Of a stretch of 41,139 nt of DNA, positions 22,531 to 31,063 are shown piece after piece. Made by a program: the position numbers and the translations under genes. Every line of letters begins with the position of its first letter. Positions within the stretch are counted from its first letter, which is position 1. The DNA comes from Oscillospiraceae bacterium (GTDB taxonomy: Bacteria > Bacillota > Clostridia > Oscillospirales > Oscillospiraceae): positions 1 to 41,139 of the forward strand of contig CADAAM010000008.1 of NCBI GenBank assembly GCA_902785905.1, in the 5' to 3' direction. The notes beneath the pieces are model-generated. The model was not told the DNA's origin and searched no databases. It was given only the letters and a program-made list of their open reading frames with translations.

Positions 22531-24470
22531 TATGCGGTATATGCCGCTCTGGCGTAGAGAATTTGATCGGTCGGCATGTACTGCTCATTCAGCGTCGGGA
22601 TATTGACGGGCAGCCTGCCCTCAGTGGGGTTCAGGCCGAAGCAGGCCAGCAGACCCGCGGGCAGATTGACGGACCAGGAGCTTCCATCCGCGGGCATCTC
22701 CCGCATGGCGCTGCCCCAGTAGGTCAGCAGCACAGCGTCAGCCTCCGGAAAACGCGCCGCGTCATAGGGCAGCTGGCAGCTGACAACGATCACGGTTTTT
22801 CCGTTTTCATGCACAGCGTCGATCAGTCTGTCGAAGGTTCCGGAGGAAACGCCGTCTCCGGCGGCCGGATCCAGGCAGGCTGCCGCATAGACTCTGTGCA
22901 CTAGGATCACATGGTCGGACTGTGTCGCCGCCTCGATACACGCCGCTTCGTTGTCGCTCGTGTTCTTCATTACGGTAATCTCCGCTCCATCAGGCAGCGC
23001 CTGCCTCTCCTCCAGCAACTTACGGGCCAGATCGCCCGCGCCCGCGCGGCTGGCACAGGAATCCGCAAACAGGATCAGCGTCTTCTCCCCCGGTTTTACA
23101 ATCAGCGGGAAGGCGTCGTTCTCGTTTTTGACCAGCGTCAGCGCTTTCTCGGCGATCTGCCGCTCGGTCTCCCGGTGCGCGGCAGAGCCGATCCCGTCCT
23201 TCGCCGCAGCGATCTTCTCCTCCGTCACCGCAAAGTCCGTCTGATCCAGCAGACCGTATTTCTGCTTGAGTTTCAAAATACGCAGGACCGCTTCATTGAT
23301 CCGTGCTTCCTCAATCTCACCGCTCTCAACCAGCGCCGTCACCGTGTCCACAAGCCTGTCTAAGGTGTGAAACAGCTTTGTGTCCTTTACCGCGGGCAGG
23401 ATCAGCAGATCGACGCCCGCGTTGATCGTCAGCCTTAGCATATCCTCTTCGCTGAAATGATCGGCAATTGCGACCATATCCAGCGCATCGGAGACGATCA
23501 CGCCCTCAAAGCCGAGCTCTCCCCGCAGAAGCTCCGTCAGGATTCTGCGGCTCATGGTTGCGGGCAGATACACCTTCTCCCCCGTCTTGAGGGAGGTGCA
23601 GGTCTCCGTCTCGATCTGGGGGTACTGGATGTGCGCGGTCATGACCATGTCGGCCCCCGCATCGATCGCAGCTTTGAACGGGATCAGCTCAAAGGACTTC
23701 AGCTCCTCATAGCTTCTGTTGATGGTCGGAAAGCCGGTATGGCTGTCCGTGTTGGTGTCTCCGTGGCCGGGAAAGTGCTTGACTGCAGCGGCGATCCCAG
23801 CGTCGTGCAGGCCGCCCAGAAAAGCGCAGCTAAATTTGGCGGCGATCTCCGGATCATCGGAGAAGGAGCGTATCCCGATCACGGGATTGCACGGATTGTT
23901 GTTGACGTCGACCACAGGCGCGAAATCCGCCTGAATGTCAAGAAGGCTGAGCTCTTCCCCGTGGACGGCGGCCATTTTCCGCGCGTTTTCCGGGTCGCCC
24001 GTCGCCGTGAGCGCCATGCTGCTGACACCGATCGTGCCGTAGCCGATCCGGCTGACATTGCCGCCCTCCTGATCCACGAAAATCATTTGGGGCAGTCCCC
24101 CGCCCTCCCGGTTCGTGCTCTGAAAATCAGAGATCAGGCGCAGCGTCTGTTCCGCATCCTGAAAGTTTTCACCGAAAAGGAGGATGCCGCCGAAATGTGT
24201 CCGGCCGAGCAGCTCACGGATCTCATCGTTGAGCTCCGTGATGTTTACGGAGGGCGCTTCCTCTGCCTGCTCCTCGTCCCCGGTCTCCGCCACCTCCTTC
24301 CAGACACGGAAAGAGGCGATCATCATCTGGGCTGCCTTATCCCGCAGCGTCATCTTTGACACCATGCGCTCAAGAGGGTCTCGGTTTCTCATTACCAGGA
24401 TGAAAGCGAAGCCCAGAATCATCACGATGGAGACGATCAGGCAGACAAGTCTCTTTCCTTTTCCATTCAT
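22530..24470 (-). CDS. nagZ: Beta-N-acetylhexosaminidase, glycoside hydrolase family 3
   Basis: NagZ-type enzyme that removes GlcNAc from peptidoglycan fragments during cell-wall recycling. An N-terminal membrane anchor (VCLIVSIVMILGFAFILVM) puts it outside the membrane. The GH3 barrel contains GGILLFGENFQD, FVDQEGGNVSRIG, the NagZ loop KHFPGHGDTNTDSHTGFP (catalytic His/Asp) and GVIVSDALDM with the nucleophile Asp. A GH3 C-terminal domain follows, giving 646 aa, close to the two-domain B. subtilis enzyme. The ATG at 24470 is 9 nt after AGGGGA. It is the last gene of a NUDIX-yczE-nagZ operon. Confidence 0.92.
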   Translation of the reverse strand: MNGKGKRLVCLIVSIVMILGFAFILVMRNRDPLERMVSKMTLRDKAAQMMIASFRVWKEVAETGDEEQAEEAPSVNITELNDEIRELLGRTHFGGILLFGENFQDAEQTLRLISDFQSTNREGGGLPQMIFVDQEGGNVSRIGYGTIGVSSMALTATGDPENARKMAAVHGEELSLLDIQADFAPVVDVNNNPCNPVIGIRSFSDDPEIAAKFSCAFLGGLHDAGIAAAVKHFPGHGDTNTDSHTGFPTINRSYEELKSFELIPFKAAIDAGADMVMTAHIQYPQIETETCTSLKTGEKVYLPATMSRRILTELLRGELGFEGVIVSDALDMVAIADHFSEEDMLRLTINAGVDLLILPAVKDTKLFHTLDRLVDTVTALVESGEIEEARINEAVLRILKLKQKYGLLDQTDFAVTEEKIAAAKDGIGSAAHRETERQIAEKALTLVKNENDAFPLIVKPGEKTLILFADSCASRAGAGDLARKLLEERQALPDGAEITVMKNTSDNEAACIEAATQSDHVILVHRVYAAACLDPAAGDGVSSGTFDRLIDAVHENGKTVIVVSCQLPYDAARFPEADAVLLTYWGSAMREMPADGSSWSVNLPAGLLACFGLNPTEGRLPVNIPTLNEQYMPTDQILYARAAYTA

Positions 24471-24497
24471 AGTGTTCATTCCCCTATTTAAACTCTT

Positions 24498-25151
24498 TTA
24501 CTTTGCCTCTGCCGCCCCGAGCAAGGGCTGCGCGACATGCCTGTTGAAGAAAGCGATCAGCGGGCCCATAAAAAACGCGGTGATGATGGTTCCGACGCCG
24601 ACCGAGCCGAAAATCTGTACCGCGTCCATCCCGGAGATCAGACACAGCGCGACGCCCGCAGCGACGCAGACGCTGTCCGTTATGATGCGGCAGAACTGAA
24701 AGGGAATCCGGCTCTGACGCTCCGACCATACAAGGGCGATGGCGTCGTAGGTGGAGACGCCCAAGTTCGCCGTGAAATACAGCGCGGAGGCAAGGGACAG
24801 GATCACCAGCCCCGGCAGGAACAGGAGTACGCGCGTGACAAGTCCCGGCTCCGGAAACAGCCGCACGCACACAGACTGCGAAAATTCCACGATATAGCCG
24901 AGCAGAAACAGATTGATAAAGGTCGCGATCCCGATTTTGCTTCGATCCGTCAGCAGAGAGAAGCACAGCAGCAGGAGATTGACGATGACATACAGCGTCC
25001 CGAAGCGAATCGGGATCACCGCGTCAAGCCCGCTCATGAGCGCCTGAAAGGGATCAACACCGAAGGCCGCGTGCTTGAACATGCCGACGCTCAGCCCGCA
25101 GATGACCACACCGAGTATGCTCATCAGAATCCGTTTTGTATAGGTTTTCAT
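24498..25151 (-). CDS. YczE/YitT-like integral membrane protein
   Basis: A 217-residue protein with about five hydrophobic helices, for example ILMSILGVVICGLSVGMF, LYVIVNLLLLCFSLL and VLLFLPGLVILSLASALYF. The loops AAFGVDPFQALMSGL and NLGVSTYDAIALV, together with FGSVGVGTIITAFFMGP, match the YczE/YyaS family of unknown function. The ATG at 25151 overlaps the NUDIX stop (ATGA), and GGAGA is 7 nt upstream. nagZ follows after 27 nt. Confidence 0.85.
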   Translation of the reverse strand: MKTYTKRILMSILGVVICGLSVGMFKHAAFGVDPFQALMSGLDAVIPIRFGTLYVIVNLLLLCFSLLTDRSKIGIATFINLFLLGYIVEFSQSVCVRLFPEPGLVTRVLLFLPGLVILSLASALYFTANLGVSTYDAIALVWSERQSRIPFQFCRIITDSVCVAAGVALCLISGMDAVQIFGSVGVGTIITAFFMGPLIAFFNRHVAQPLLGAAEAK

Positions 25152-25720
25152 GTCAATCTCTCCCCGGATACAGACTTTTTTCCTTTCAGGTAGTCCCGCA
25201 AAACCGCGAGGCCCGGCTTGGGGACGCAAAAGCGCTCCCTGCTGTTCTGTATCTCATTCCACACGGTTTTCAGATCGAACCATCGCACCTCGGACACTTC
25301 ACTCTCCTGGAGCTTCAGCTCTCCGACCGGCCCGTCGTACAGATACACGTTTGCAAATTCATTGTCCCGGAAGAGACGCCCGTGAAAGACTTTCTCAAAC
25401 TGTATCCGAAAGGTGCCGATAAACTGCAGCTGCTCCGGTACAGCTTCGATCCCGAGCTCCTCCCGCAGCTCGCGTATGGCTGAGGGCAGCGGCTCGTCAC
25501 CGGCCTGGATATGTCCGGCGGAGGAGGTGTCATACAGGCCGGGAAACGAATCCTTCTCCTCGCTGCGCTTCTGCAGGAGGATCTCGTATCCATGCTCCGA
25601 GGATCTCACGATCCAGACATGGCTTGTCCGGTGAGGGACGCCCTTTTGATGTGCCTCATCTCTGGATACCATATCTCCGGTCGGCTGACCGTTTTTGTCT
25701 ACAACGTCAAAGTATTCCAT
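25148..25720 (-). CDS. NUDIX hydrolase (YfcD/IDI-like)
   Basis: Predicted nucleoside-diphosphate-X hydrolase of 190 residues. The Nudix box reads GHIQAGDEPLPSAIRELREE followed by LGI, with all catalytic glutamates. The region before it, GVPHRTSHVWIV and ILLQKRSEEKDSFPGLYD, resembles isopentenyl-diphosphate isomerase-like NUDIX proteins such as YfcD. The ATG at 25720 has GGAG 6 nt upstream. The extra frame to 25786 has no supporting site. It is the first gene of the operon; the substrate is unknown. Confidence 0.9.
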   Translation of the reverse strand: MEYFDVVDKNGQPTGDMVSRDEAHQKGVPHRTSHVWIVRSSEHGYEILLQKRSEEKDSFPGLYDTSSAGHIQAGDEPLPSAIRELREELGIEAVPEQLQFIGTFRIQFEKVFHGRLFRDNEFANVYLYDGPVGELKLQESEVSEVRWFDLKTVWNEIQNSRERFCVPKPGLAVLRDYLKGKKSVSGERLT

Positions 25721-25795
25721 ACAGTGCTCCGGCCGGCCTTTCCGGCTCTTTTTCTTTTCGGGTGCCGCGAAAGCCGCGAGAATCATGATACCCGT

Positions 25796-25826
25796 AAAAA
25801 TATAATAAGTGCTGTACGCTTATTAT
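25796..25826 (-). terminator. AT-rich terminator of the HD/kinase gene
   Basis: An 8-bp stem, ATAATAAG/CTTATTAT (25802-25809 with 25819-25826), is followed on the minus strand by ATTTTTACGG. It lies about 44 nt after the HD/kinase stop. Confidence 0.65.
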
Positions 25827-25869
25827 GCCACAGACGCAGGGCATATTCCAGTGAGCCGTCCCCGCAGGA

Positions 25870-27348
25870 TTAAAATGCCAGCGTATCCAGCTTTCCGGCA
25901 AGCTCAGCTATTTTCTCCATATAAAGGCTGATGGTGCTGTTGTCTCTCACGGACAGTTTGCCCTTCTTGCGTATCCTGTGAATCATCCGCGTCCATGCGA
26001 GAAACGCCGCCTTTTCCTTCACTTCCCGCAGCCTGTTCTCATCCTCGGTATCGAAATAGTATTTCAGGAAGAGATCGAAGAACTGCACAGCAATGTGATA
26101 GGGAAAGCCCATGAAATCTGCAACGACAGAGGGATCGTCCTTTCCCAGCTCCACATAGAAATAATAGAGGGCGCTGATCTCCGCCATCGGGTGCCCCACG
26201 GAGAGCCGATCCATATCGATCAGCAGGGGTTCTCCCCTCTGCAGGAACACATTGTTGGTATGAAAGTCACCGTGGATCATGGTATTTGTCGCTGGCAGCG
26301 TGTCGATCAGTTTCAGACACTTGTCCGCAAGCGCTTCATCCTCATACGCGACACCGCTTCTGACATAGCTGCGCAGTCTTTCTGCCGCGTCCGGAAAGCC
26401 GCTCTCCGGCTCCACCTTGATGTTGTGGATTGTGTGGGCCAGCTCCGCCATTAATTCCGCATAAGTCTCCTTCTGCGCGGGGTTTGCTGCGATGTATTTA
26501 GAGATCGTATCCGAATCCACCAGCTCGTACATGGCCCCATAGCGGCTGCCGACAGAGACAATGCCGAAGGAGATCGCCGTTGGGATGCCCATGACAAATG
26601 CCTTGCGGCTGAGGGTTGTCTCACGCTCCACGTCGCGGTAAGTATTGTTGCGGTTATATACTTTGATAACCAGCTCATCGTCATAGCGGTACACGTCGCC
26701 TTTGGCGCCCCGGCCAATGAGCTTACAGCCTTCCACGGAGACTTCCTTATACTTTTTATATCTGGCCTTGTCCGAATCAAAGGTACCCGGCCAGATGAAA
26801 TTGATGTGTTTAACAAGCTCCTTGAACGCACCCGTCTTATTGAGCTGCAGCTCCACCAGCTCGGCGACGCTCTGATAGTACCAGCGCTGCATGTCGGGGT
26901 CGCTTTCATCGAGCGCACCCCACAGGGCTTCTCCGCGTTCGGAGTAAATCCCGGAAAGAGAGCGTATGTTTGACAGGGTATCCGCAAGCCACAGCATCTG
27001 AATCCCGACGTCCTGGCTGTTTTTCAAGGCCAGCAGAGATTTCTCCTTGCGTCGCTTCCAGCTGACGCTGCGCTCTTCCCCAGAGTACTCAAGTTCCGAG
27101 TCCGCTTCGACCAGCAAAGCCGCTCTCTTCCCGAAGCGTTTTTCGATCTCCTCAAGCGTGCCGTCCGTCCCTTCCACGATATCGTGCAGAATGCCGGCCG
27201 TAATGACTTCCTCATCCTCTGTCATGGTAGACAGGATCTGTGCCACTTCAATCGGATGCAGGATATAAGGATTGCCTCTGAACTTTCGGATTTTTCCCTG
27301 GTGCATGATCGTTGCATAAATAATAGCCTCTTCCAGCCGATTCATCAT
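25870..27348 (-). CDS. HD-domain hydrolase fused to an APH-type kinase
   Basis: A two-domain protein of 492 residues. Residues 1-175 look like a RelA/SpoT-type (MESH1-like) HD hydrolase, with His31 (NPYILHP), His55-Asp56 (GILHDIVEG) and Asp123 (LADTLSNI). Residues about 205-440 form an aminoglycoside-phosphotransferase/choline-kinase-like domain: GRGAKGDVYRY, the Lys in LVIKVYN, catalytic MIHGDFHTNNV (Asp361) and the metal-binding LLIDMDRL. Both sites look intact. Substrates are unknown; ppGpp-type nucleotides and a small alcohol are guesses from family. AAGG precedes the start by about 10 nt. It appears monocistronic. Confidence 0.85.
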   Translation of the reverse strand: MMNRLEEAIIYATIMHQGKIRKFRGNPYILHPIEVAQILSTMTEDEEVITAGILHDIVEGTDGTLEEIEKRFGKRAALLVEADSELEYSGEERSVSWKRRKEKSLLALKNSQDVGIQMLWLADTLSNIRSLSGIYSERGEALWGALDESDPDMQRWYYQSVAELVELQLNKTGAFKELVKHINFIWPGTFDSDKARYKKYKEVSVEGCKLIGRGAKGDVYRYDDELVIKVYNRNNTYRDVERETTLSRKAFVMGIPTAISFGIVSVGSRYGAMYELVDSDTISKYIAANPAQKETYAELMAELAHTIHNIKVEPESGFPDAAERLRSYVRSGVAYEDEALADKCLKLIDTLPATNTMIHGDFHTNNVFLQRGEPLLIDMDRLSVGHPMAEISALYYFYVELGKDDPSVVADFMGFPYHIAVQFFDLFLKYYFDTEDENRLREVKEKAAFLAWTRMIHRIRKKGKLSVRDNSTISLYMEKIAELAGKLDTLAF

Positions 27349-27495
27349 GGCTTGAGAACCTTCCTTCCTGCTTGCCCGAAATCAGTCAACAGACATTTTT
27401 AATGCCGCGCCTTTCCAAGTATTGTCAGGCCGTCTCAAGACGGTATTTTAACATTTGTACCGCAGAGCAGCGTTCGGGGCAATACCCGTTCTGTC

Positions 27496-27524
27496 TTGAT
27501 ATGGCATAAAACTTAGGTTATATA
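27496..27524 (+). promoter_or_regulatory. Distal promoter candidate upstream of GH13 gene
   Basis: TTGATA (27496-27501), 17-nt spacer, TATATA (27519-27524). The 342-nt divergent gap 27349-27690 holds this, a stronger promoter nearer the gene, and a small CCGTC/GACGG hairpin near 27431-27444. No clear minus-strand promoter was found. Confidence 0.45.
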
Positions 27525-27609
27525 ATAACGCCGCATGAATAAAACCGCAAGAGCTGTGATAAAAAATACCTGTTCTTCTCAGTCCGATATATTGCCCGAA
27601 GGAAAAAAC

Positions 27610-27638
27610 TTGAAATACCGATCCGCAGTTGCTATAAT
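27610..27638 (+). promoter_or_regulatory. Vegetative promoter of the GH13 gene
   Basis: TTGAAA (27610-27615), 17-nt spacer, TATAAT (27633-27638). Transcription from here would start near 27645, excluding the ATG at 27535 and supporting the start at 27691. Confidence 0.82.
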
Positions 27639-27690
27639 GCAACAGTATTTTCATTGCAGACAGAAGTTAAAAATGAAGGAGAGATTCTGC

Positions 27691-29301
27691 ATGGCATGGT
27701 ATGATGAAGCTGTCTTTTATCACATCTATCCGCTGGGACTGACCGGCGCGCCCAGGCTCAACGACTACGGCGAGCCCGTGCATCGCCTCAACGCGCTGCT
27801 GCCCTGGATCAGGCATCTGAAAAAGATGGGCTTTACCGCCCTGTATATCGGGCCGCTCTTTCAGTCCGTAGGCCACGGCTATGAGACCACCGACTACCGG
27901 GTCCTGGACAGCCGCCTCGGTACCAATGAGGATCTGAAAGCCTTTGTTGCGGCCTGCCACGAGGCGGGGATTCGCGTCATCTTTGACGGCGTGTTCAACC
28001 ATACCGGGCGTGACTTCTTCGCGTTCAAGGATTTACAGGCCAGGCGGGAGGGCTCCGCCTATCGGGACTGGTACTGCAGCGTCAATTTCTGGGGCAACAA
28101 CGAGTATAACGACGGCTTCTCCTACGACAACTGGGGCGGCTACAATCTGCTCGTCAAGCTCAACCAGCGCAACCAGGCTGTCCGGGACTATATATGCGAC
28201 GTGATCCGATTCTGGGTCAGCGAGTTTGACGTGGACGGCATACGCCTCGACGCTGCCGACGTGCTGGATTTTGAGTTTATGAAGGTCCTGCGCCGCACCG
28301 CCGACGAGGTCAAGCCCGATTTTTGGCTCATGGGCGAGGTCATCCACGGCGACTATTCCCGCTGGGCCAATGAGAACACCCTCCACAGCGTCACCAACTA
28401 CGCCCTGCACAAAGCCCTGTACAGCGGTCACAACGACCACAACTACTTTGAGATCGCCCACACTGTCCGGCGCACGAACGACCTTGTCCCCCGGCACATC
28501 AAGCTCTACAACTTTGTGGATAACCACGATGTGGAGCGCATACACACCAAGCTCATGAACAAGGAGCACTTTCTGCCGGTTCATATCCTGCTCTATACCC
28601 TGCCGGGCATCCCTTCGGTCTACTATGGGAGCGACTTCGGCATCGACGGCCGGAAGGAGCGCGGCTCCGACGACTCCCTGCGTCCGTACATTGATCTCAG
28701 CGAACACGCGCACGACTATGAGTGCAACCCCTGCACCGCGCTCATCGCCCGACTCGGAGCGATCCATGCGCAATACATCCAGGACCTGGTCTGGGGCGAT
28801 TACCGAGAGCTCTTCCTCACGACGCAGCAGTTTGCTTTTCAGAGGGGGCGGCTCATCGCGGCGGTGAACAACAGCGACGGGGAGGCTTGGATCAATGCGG
28901 AGGCACAGGCCTCGGCGTACATCGGCCTGATATCGGGAAGACGCATCGAGAGCGGCGGCGGACGTCTGAACGTCTGCCTGCCCGGCAGCTCCGGCGAAAT
29001 CTTCGCCCCCTGCGACGGTCAGGTGCAGCCCGAGATCCCTGAGTACAGGCCTGTAAAGAAGGTCGAGCAGCCCAAGGCCCAGACTGCCGAGAAGAAAGCG
29101 GAGCCGCCCAAGGTCGAGCCAAAGCCTGAGGAGGTCGAAATCCCCGATATTCCCTACGATCTCATGACAGTCGAGCAGCTCCATGCCGTAATCCTCGCCA
29201 AAATGGGGAAGAACGGCCCAGTCACCGAGCACATGCGGCGGGACGTGATTGAGAACGTCTGGCACAACTCCCTCGTCAATTGGGCCAACAGCTTCCGCTG
29301 A
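27691..29301 (+). CDS. Alpha-amylase family (GH13) glycosidase with extra C-terminal tail
   Basis: Cytoplasmic alpha-glucan or oligosaccharide-acting enzyme of 536 residues, with no signal peptide. GH13 blocks are in order: FDGVFNHTG, then GIRLDAAD with nucleophile Asp187, WLMGEVIHG with acid/base Glu216, and FVDNHDVERI with Asp280. PSVYYGSDFGI follows. After about residue 445 comes a Lys/Pro/Glu-rich linker (EKKAEPPKVEPKPEEVEIPD) and a 45-residue helical tail starting MTVEQLHAVILAKMG, which I do not recognise. AAGGAGA is 8 nt before the ATG. The substrate is undetermined. Confidence 0.9.
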   Translation: MAWYDEAVFYHIYPLGLTGAPRLNDYGEPVHRLNALLPWIRHLKKMGFTALYIGPLFQSVGHGYETTDYRVLDSRLGTNEDLKAFVAACHEAGIRVIFDGVFNHTGRDFFAFKDLQARREGSAYRDWYCSVNFWGNNEYNDGFSYDNWGGYNLLVKLNQRNQAVRDYICDVIRFWVSEFDVDGIRLDAADVLDFEFMKVLRRTADEVKPDFWLMGEVIHGDYSRWANENTLHSVTNYALHKALYSGHNDHNYFEIAHTVRRTNDLVPRHIKLYNFVDNHDVERIHTKLMNKEHFLPVHILLYTLPGIPSVYYGSDFGIDGRKERGSDDSLRPYIDLSEHAHDYECNPCTALIARLGAIHAQYIQDLVWGDYRELFLTTQQFAFQRGRLIAAVNNSDGEAWINAEAQASAYIGLISGRRIESGGGRLNVCLPGSSGEIFAPCDGQVQPEIPEYRPVKKVEQPKAQTAEKKAEPPKVEPKPEEVEIPDIPYDLMTVEQLHAVILAKMGKNGPVTEHMRRDVIENVWHNSLVNWANSFR

Positions 29302-29340
29302 TCGCTCAGATTTATCCTTTTTCCTCATTTGAAAACAGCT

Positions 29341-29375
29341 GTCCCCGGTGATCAGGCACCGGGGACGCTTTTTAT
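29341..29375 (+). terminator. Terminator of the GH13 gene
   Basis: A perfect 10-bp stem, GTCCCCGGTG/CACCGGGGAC (29341-29350 with 29357-29366), then CTTTTTATTT on the plus strand. Confidence 0.9.
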
Positions 29376-29405
29376 TTACTCTCGTATATTCCTTTGCTAG
29401 GTTCA

Positions 29406-31028
29406 TTAGTTACATAGGACCGTGATAATGACAGGCGAGAGACCGGCGTTTTGGATTTTCTCAAGATCAGCCTCCATCACGCCTTGCCCCGCTGTGACGG
29501 TATCCCCCTCTTTGACCAGGGGGGTGAGGCCGTCGCCCCCCAGCGTAAAGGTATCGAGACCCACAAGAAGCAGAATCTCCGTGCCGTCGGTCGTGCGGAA
29601 GGTCAGCGCGTGGTTTGTGTCGGCGATTTCCGCGACGACGCCGTCGCAGGGAGCGAGGATATGGCCACTGTCGGGCATGATGCCGATGCAGCTGCCGATA
29701 ACACCGGAGGAGAACATGATGTCCGGGATCTGCTTCATGGGGACGGTCTCGCCCCCCACGGGGGCAGAGAGCGCGAGGCTCGCCGCGCCGCGCCTGCCGA
29801 CTGTCATCAGCCGCTCGCCGGCCCGGATGGTCCGGGACTTTTTCCGGCAGAGACGGGCAAACGCCGAGGACCGCACGGCGGCGGCCTGATCGGCAGACAG
29901 CGCCGTCTCGAAGTTCAGTTCCTCCCGATAGAGCAGATCGGTGATCACATAGCCCCCCACATAGCTGATGGCGAGGGCCAGCAGGTAACAGAGAACGCTC
30001 CGCACCGGTCCGCCCTGCCCCGCCGTCATCAGGAACGCGCCCAAAAGGCCCGAGGAGCCCCAGTTGACAGCAGCTACCTGCGTGACCATGACGAAGGCGC
30101 CGCCGAAGCCCGCGCCGAGCCCCGCCGTCAGAAAGGGCTTTCCGAGCGGCAGCGTAACGCCGTAGATGAGCGGTTCTCCCACGCCCAGAACGCCCGCTGG
30201 CAGCGCGCCCGCAATGACGGAGCACAGGTCACTGTTGCCGGCCTTCTTCGCTTTTTTCCACAGCGCAAGCGCCGCCCCAACCTGTCCCGCGCCCGCCATG
30301 GCGAGGGCGGGATAGAGCGTGACATAACCGAGCTCCTGGAACTGGACACTGTAGAGCGCCACCAGACCGTGGTGCATGCCTGTCGCCACCAGCGGGAGAA
30401 AGGCGGCCGCGGCGAGGTAACCGGAGATTGCCCTGACAAACATGTTGCTGGACAGACACGCTCTTCCAAAAAGCCATACGATGCCGCCCGAGGCGTAGCC
30501 GAAAAGCGGCATGATGAAGACGACATAGGGGATCACGCACAGCAGCATGGTCAGCAGCGGCGTAAACACCACATCAACCGACTCCGGCACGACGCGGCGT
30601 ATCGCCTTCTCCACATAAGCGATCAGAAGCGCGCCCGCGATCACGGCCAGCACGCCGCCCTTTCCGCTGCACAGGACGGAATCGAGGGGTATTTCGCTGT
30701 TGTACAGGCCCATGATGGAGGCGACCTTATTGATCCCGTCCAGGGAGCTGAGCATGCCCAGCATGCCGCCCAGAATGGGCGTGCCGCCGAAGCGCCACGC
30801 CGCGCGGTAGCCGGCCCAGGCGCTCAGGCAGCTCATCATCGAAGAATTGTTCAGCGACAGAATCTGGTAGAGGAAAGCCCAGGCACTGTTGCTCTCATAA
30901 TCCGGAACCATCTGCGCGATGAGAGAGGCGGACGCCCCGCACAATCCAGCGCAGATGATGCCCGGGAGCAGCGGGATAAAGATTTCCCCTATGATTCTCA
31001 GAATATTTTTGATCCTGTACCTTTTCAT
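29406..31028 (-). CDS. PTS EIIC-EIIA protein lacking the EIIA catalytic His
   Basis: A 540-residue sugar permease of the glucose/sucrose/MurNAc PTS family. The EIIC part (about 1-390) has ten or so hydrophobic segments, ATGMHHGLVALYSVQFQELG and VLGVGEPLIYGVTLPLGKP. An EIIA-Glc-like domain (about 395-540) retains TNHALTF, the accessory-His motif. However, the phosphorylated His in the usual LIHIGIDT is replaced by Leu488 (ILLLVGLDT). No EIIB domain is present here or nearby. Normal phosphotransfer through this EIIA is therefore unlikely. AGGAGA is 8 nt before the ATG. It follows the RsbU-like gene by 35 nt. Confidence 0.88.
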   Translation of the reverse strand: MKRYRIKNILRIIGEIFIPLLPGIICAGLCGASASLIAQMVPDYESNSAWAFLYQILSLNNSSMMSCLSAWAGYRAAWRFGGTPILGGMLGMLSSLDGINKVASIMGLYNSEIPLDSVLCSGKGGVLAVIAGALLIAYVEKAIRRVVPESVDVVFTPLLTMLLCVIPYVVFIMPLFGYASGGIVWLFGRACLSSNMFVRAISGYLAAAAFLPLVATGMHHGLVALYSVQFQELGYVTLYPALAMAGAGQVGAALALWKKAKKAGNSDLCSVIAGALPAGVLGVGEPLIYGVTLPLGKPFLTAGLGAGFGGAFVMVTQVAAVNWGSSGLLGAFLMTAGQGGPVRSVLCYLLALAISYVGGYVITDLLYREELNFETALSADQAAAVRSSAFARLCRKKSRTIRAGERLMTVGRRGAASLALSAPVGGETVPMKQIPDIMFSSGVIGSCIGIMPDSGHILAPCDGVVAEIADTNHALTFRTTDGTEILLLVGLDTFTLGGDGLTPLVKEGDTVTAGQGVMEADLEKIQNAGLSPVIITVLCN

Positions 31029-31063
31029 AGGTCAAGTCTCCTGTCTGCAGTGTGTTTGTCCGC

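Noticed and set aside
27535..27690. N-terminal extension of the GH13 frame
   Set aside because: The strong promoter at 27610-27638 would start transcription inside it. The residues do not resemble GH13 proteins, and the site AAGGAGA before 27691 is better.
28033..29406. 457-codon minus-strand open frame opposite the GH13 gene
   Set aside because: The plus strand encodes a full GH13 enzyme with all catalytic residues. The antisense product is Val/Asp/Leu-rich with no recognisable motif, as expected from the GC-rich opposite frame.
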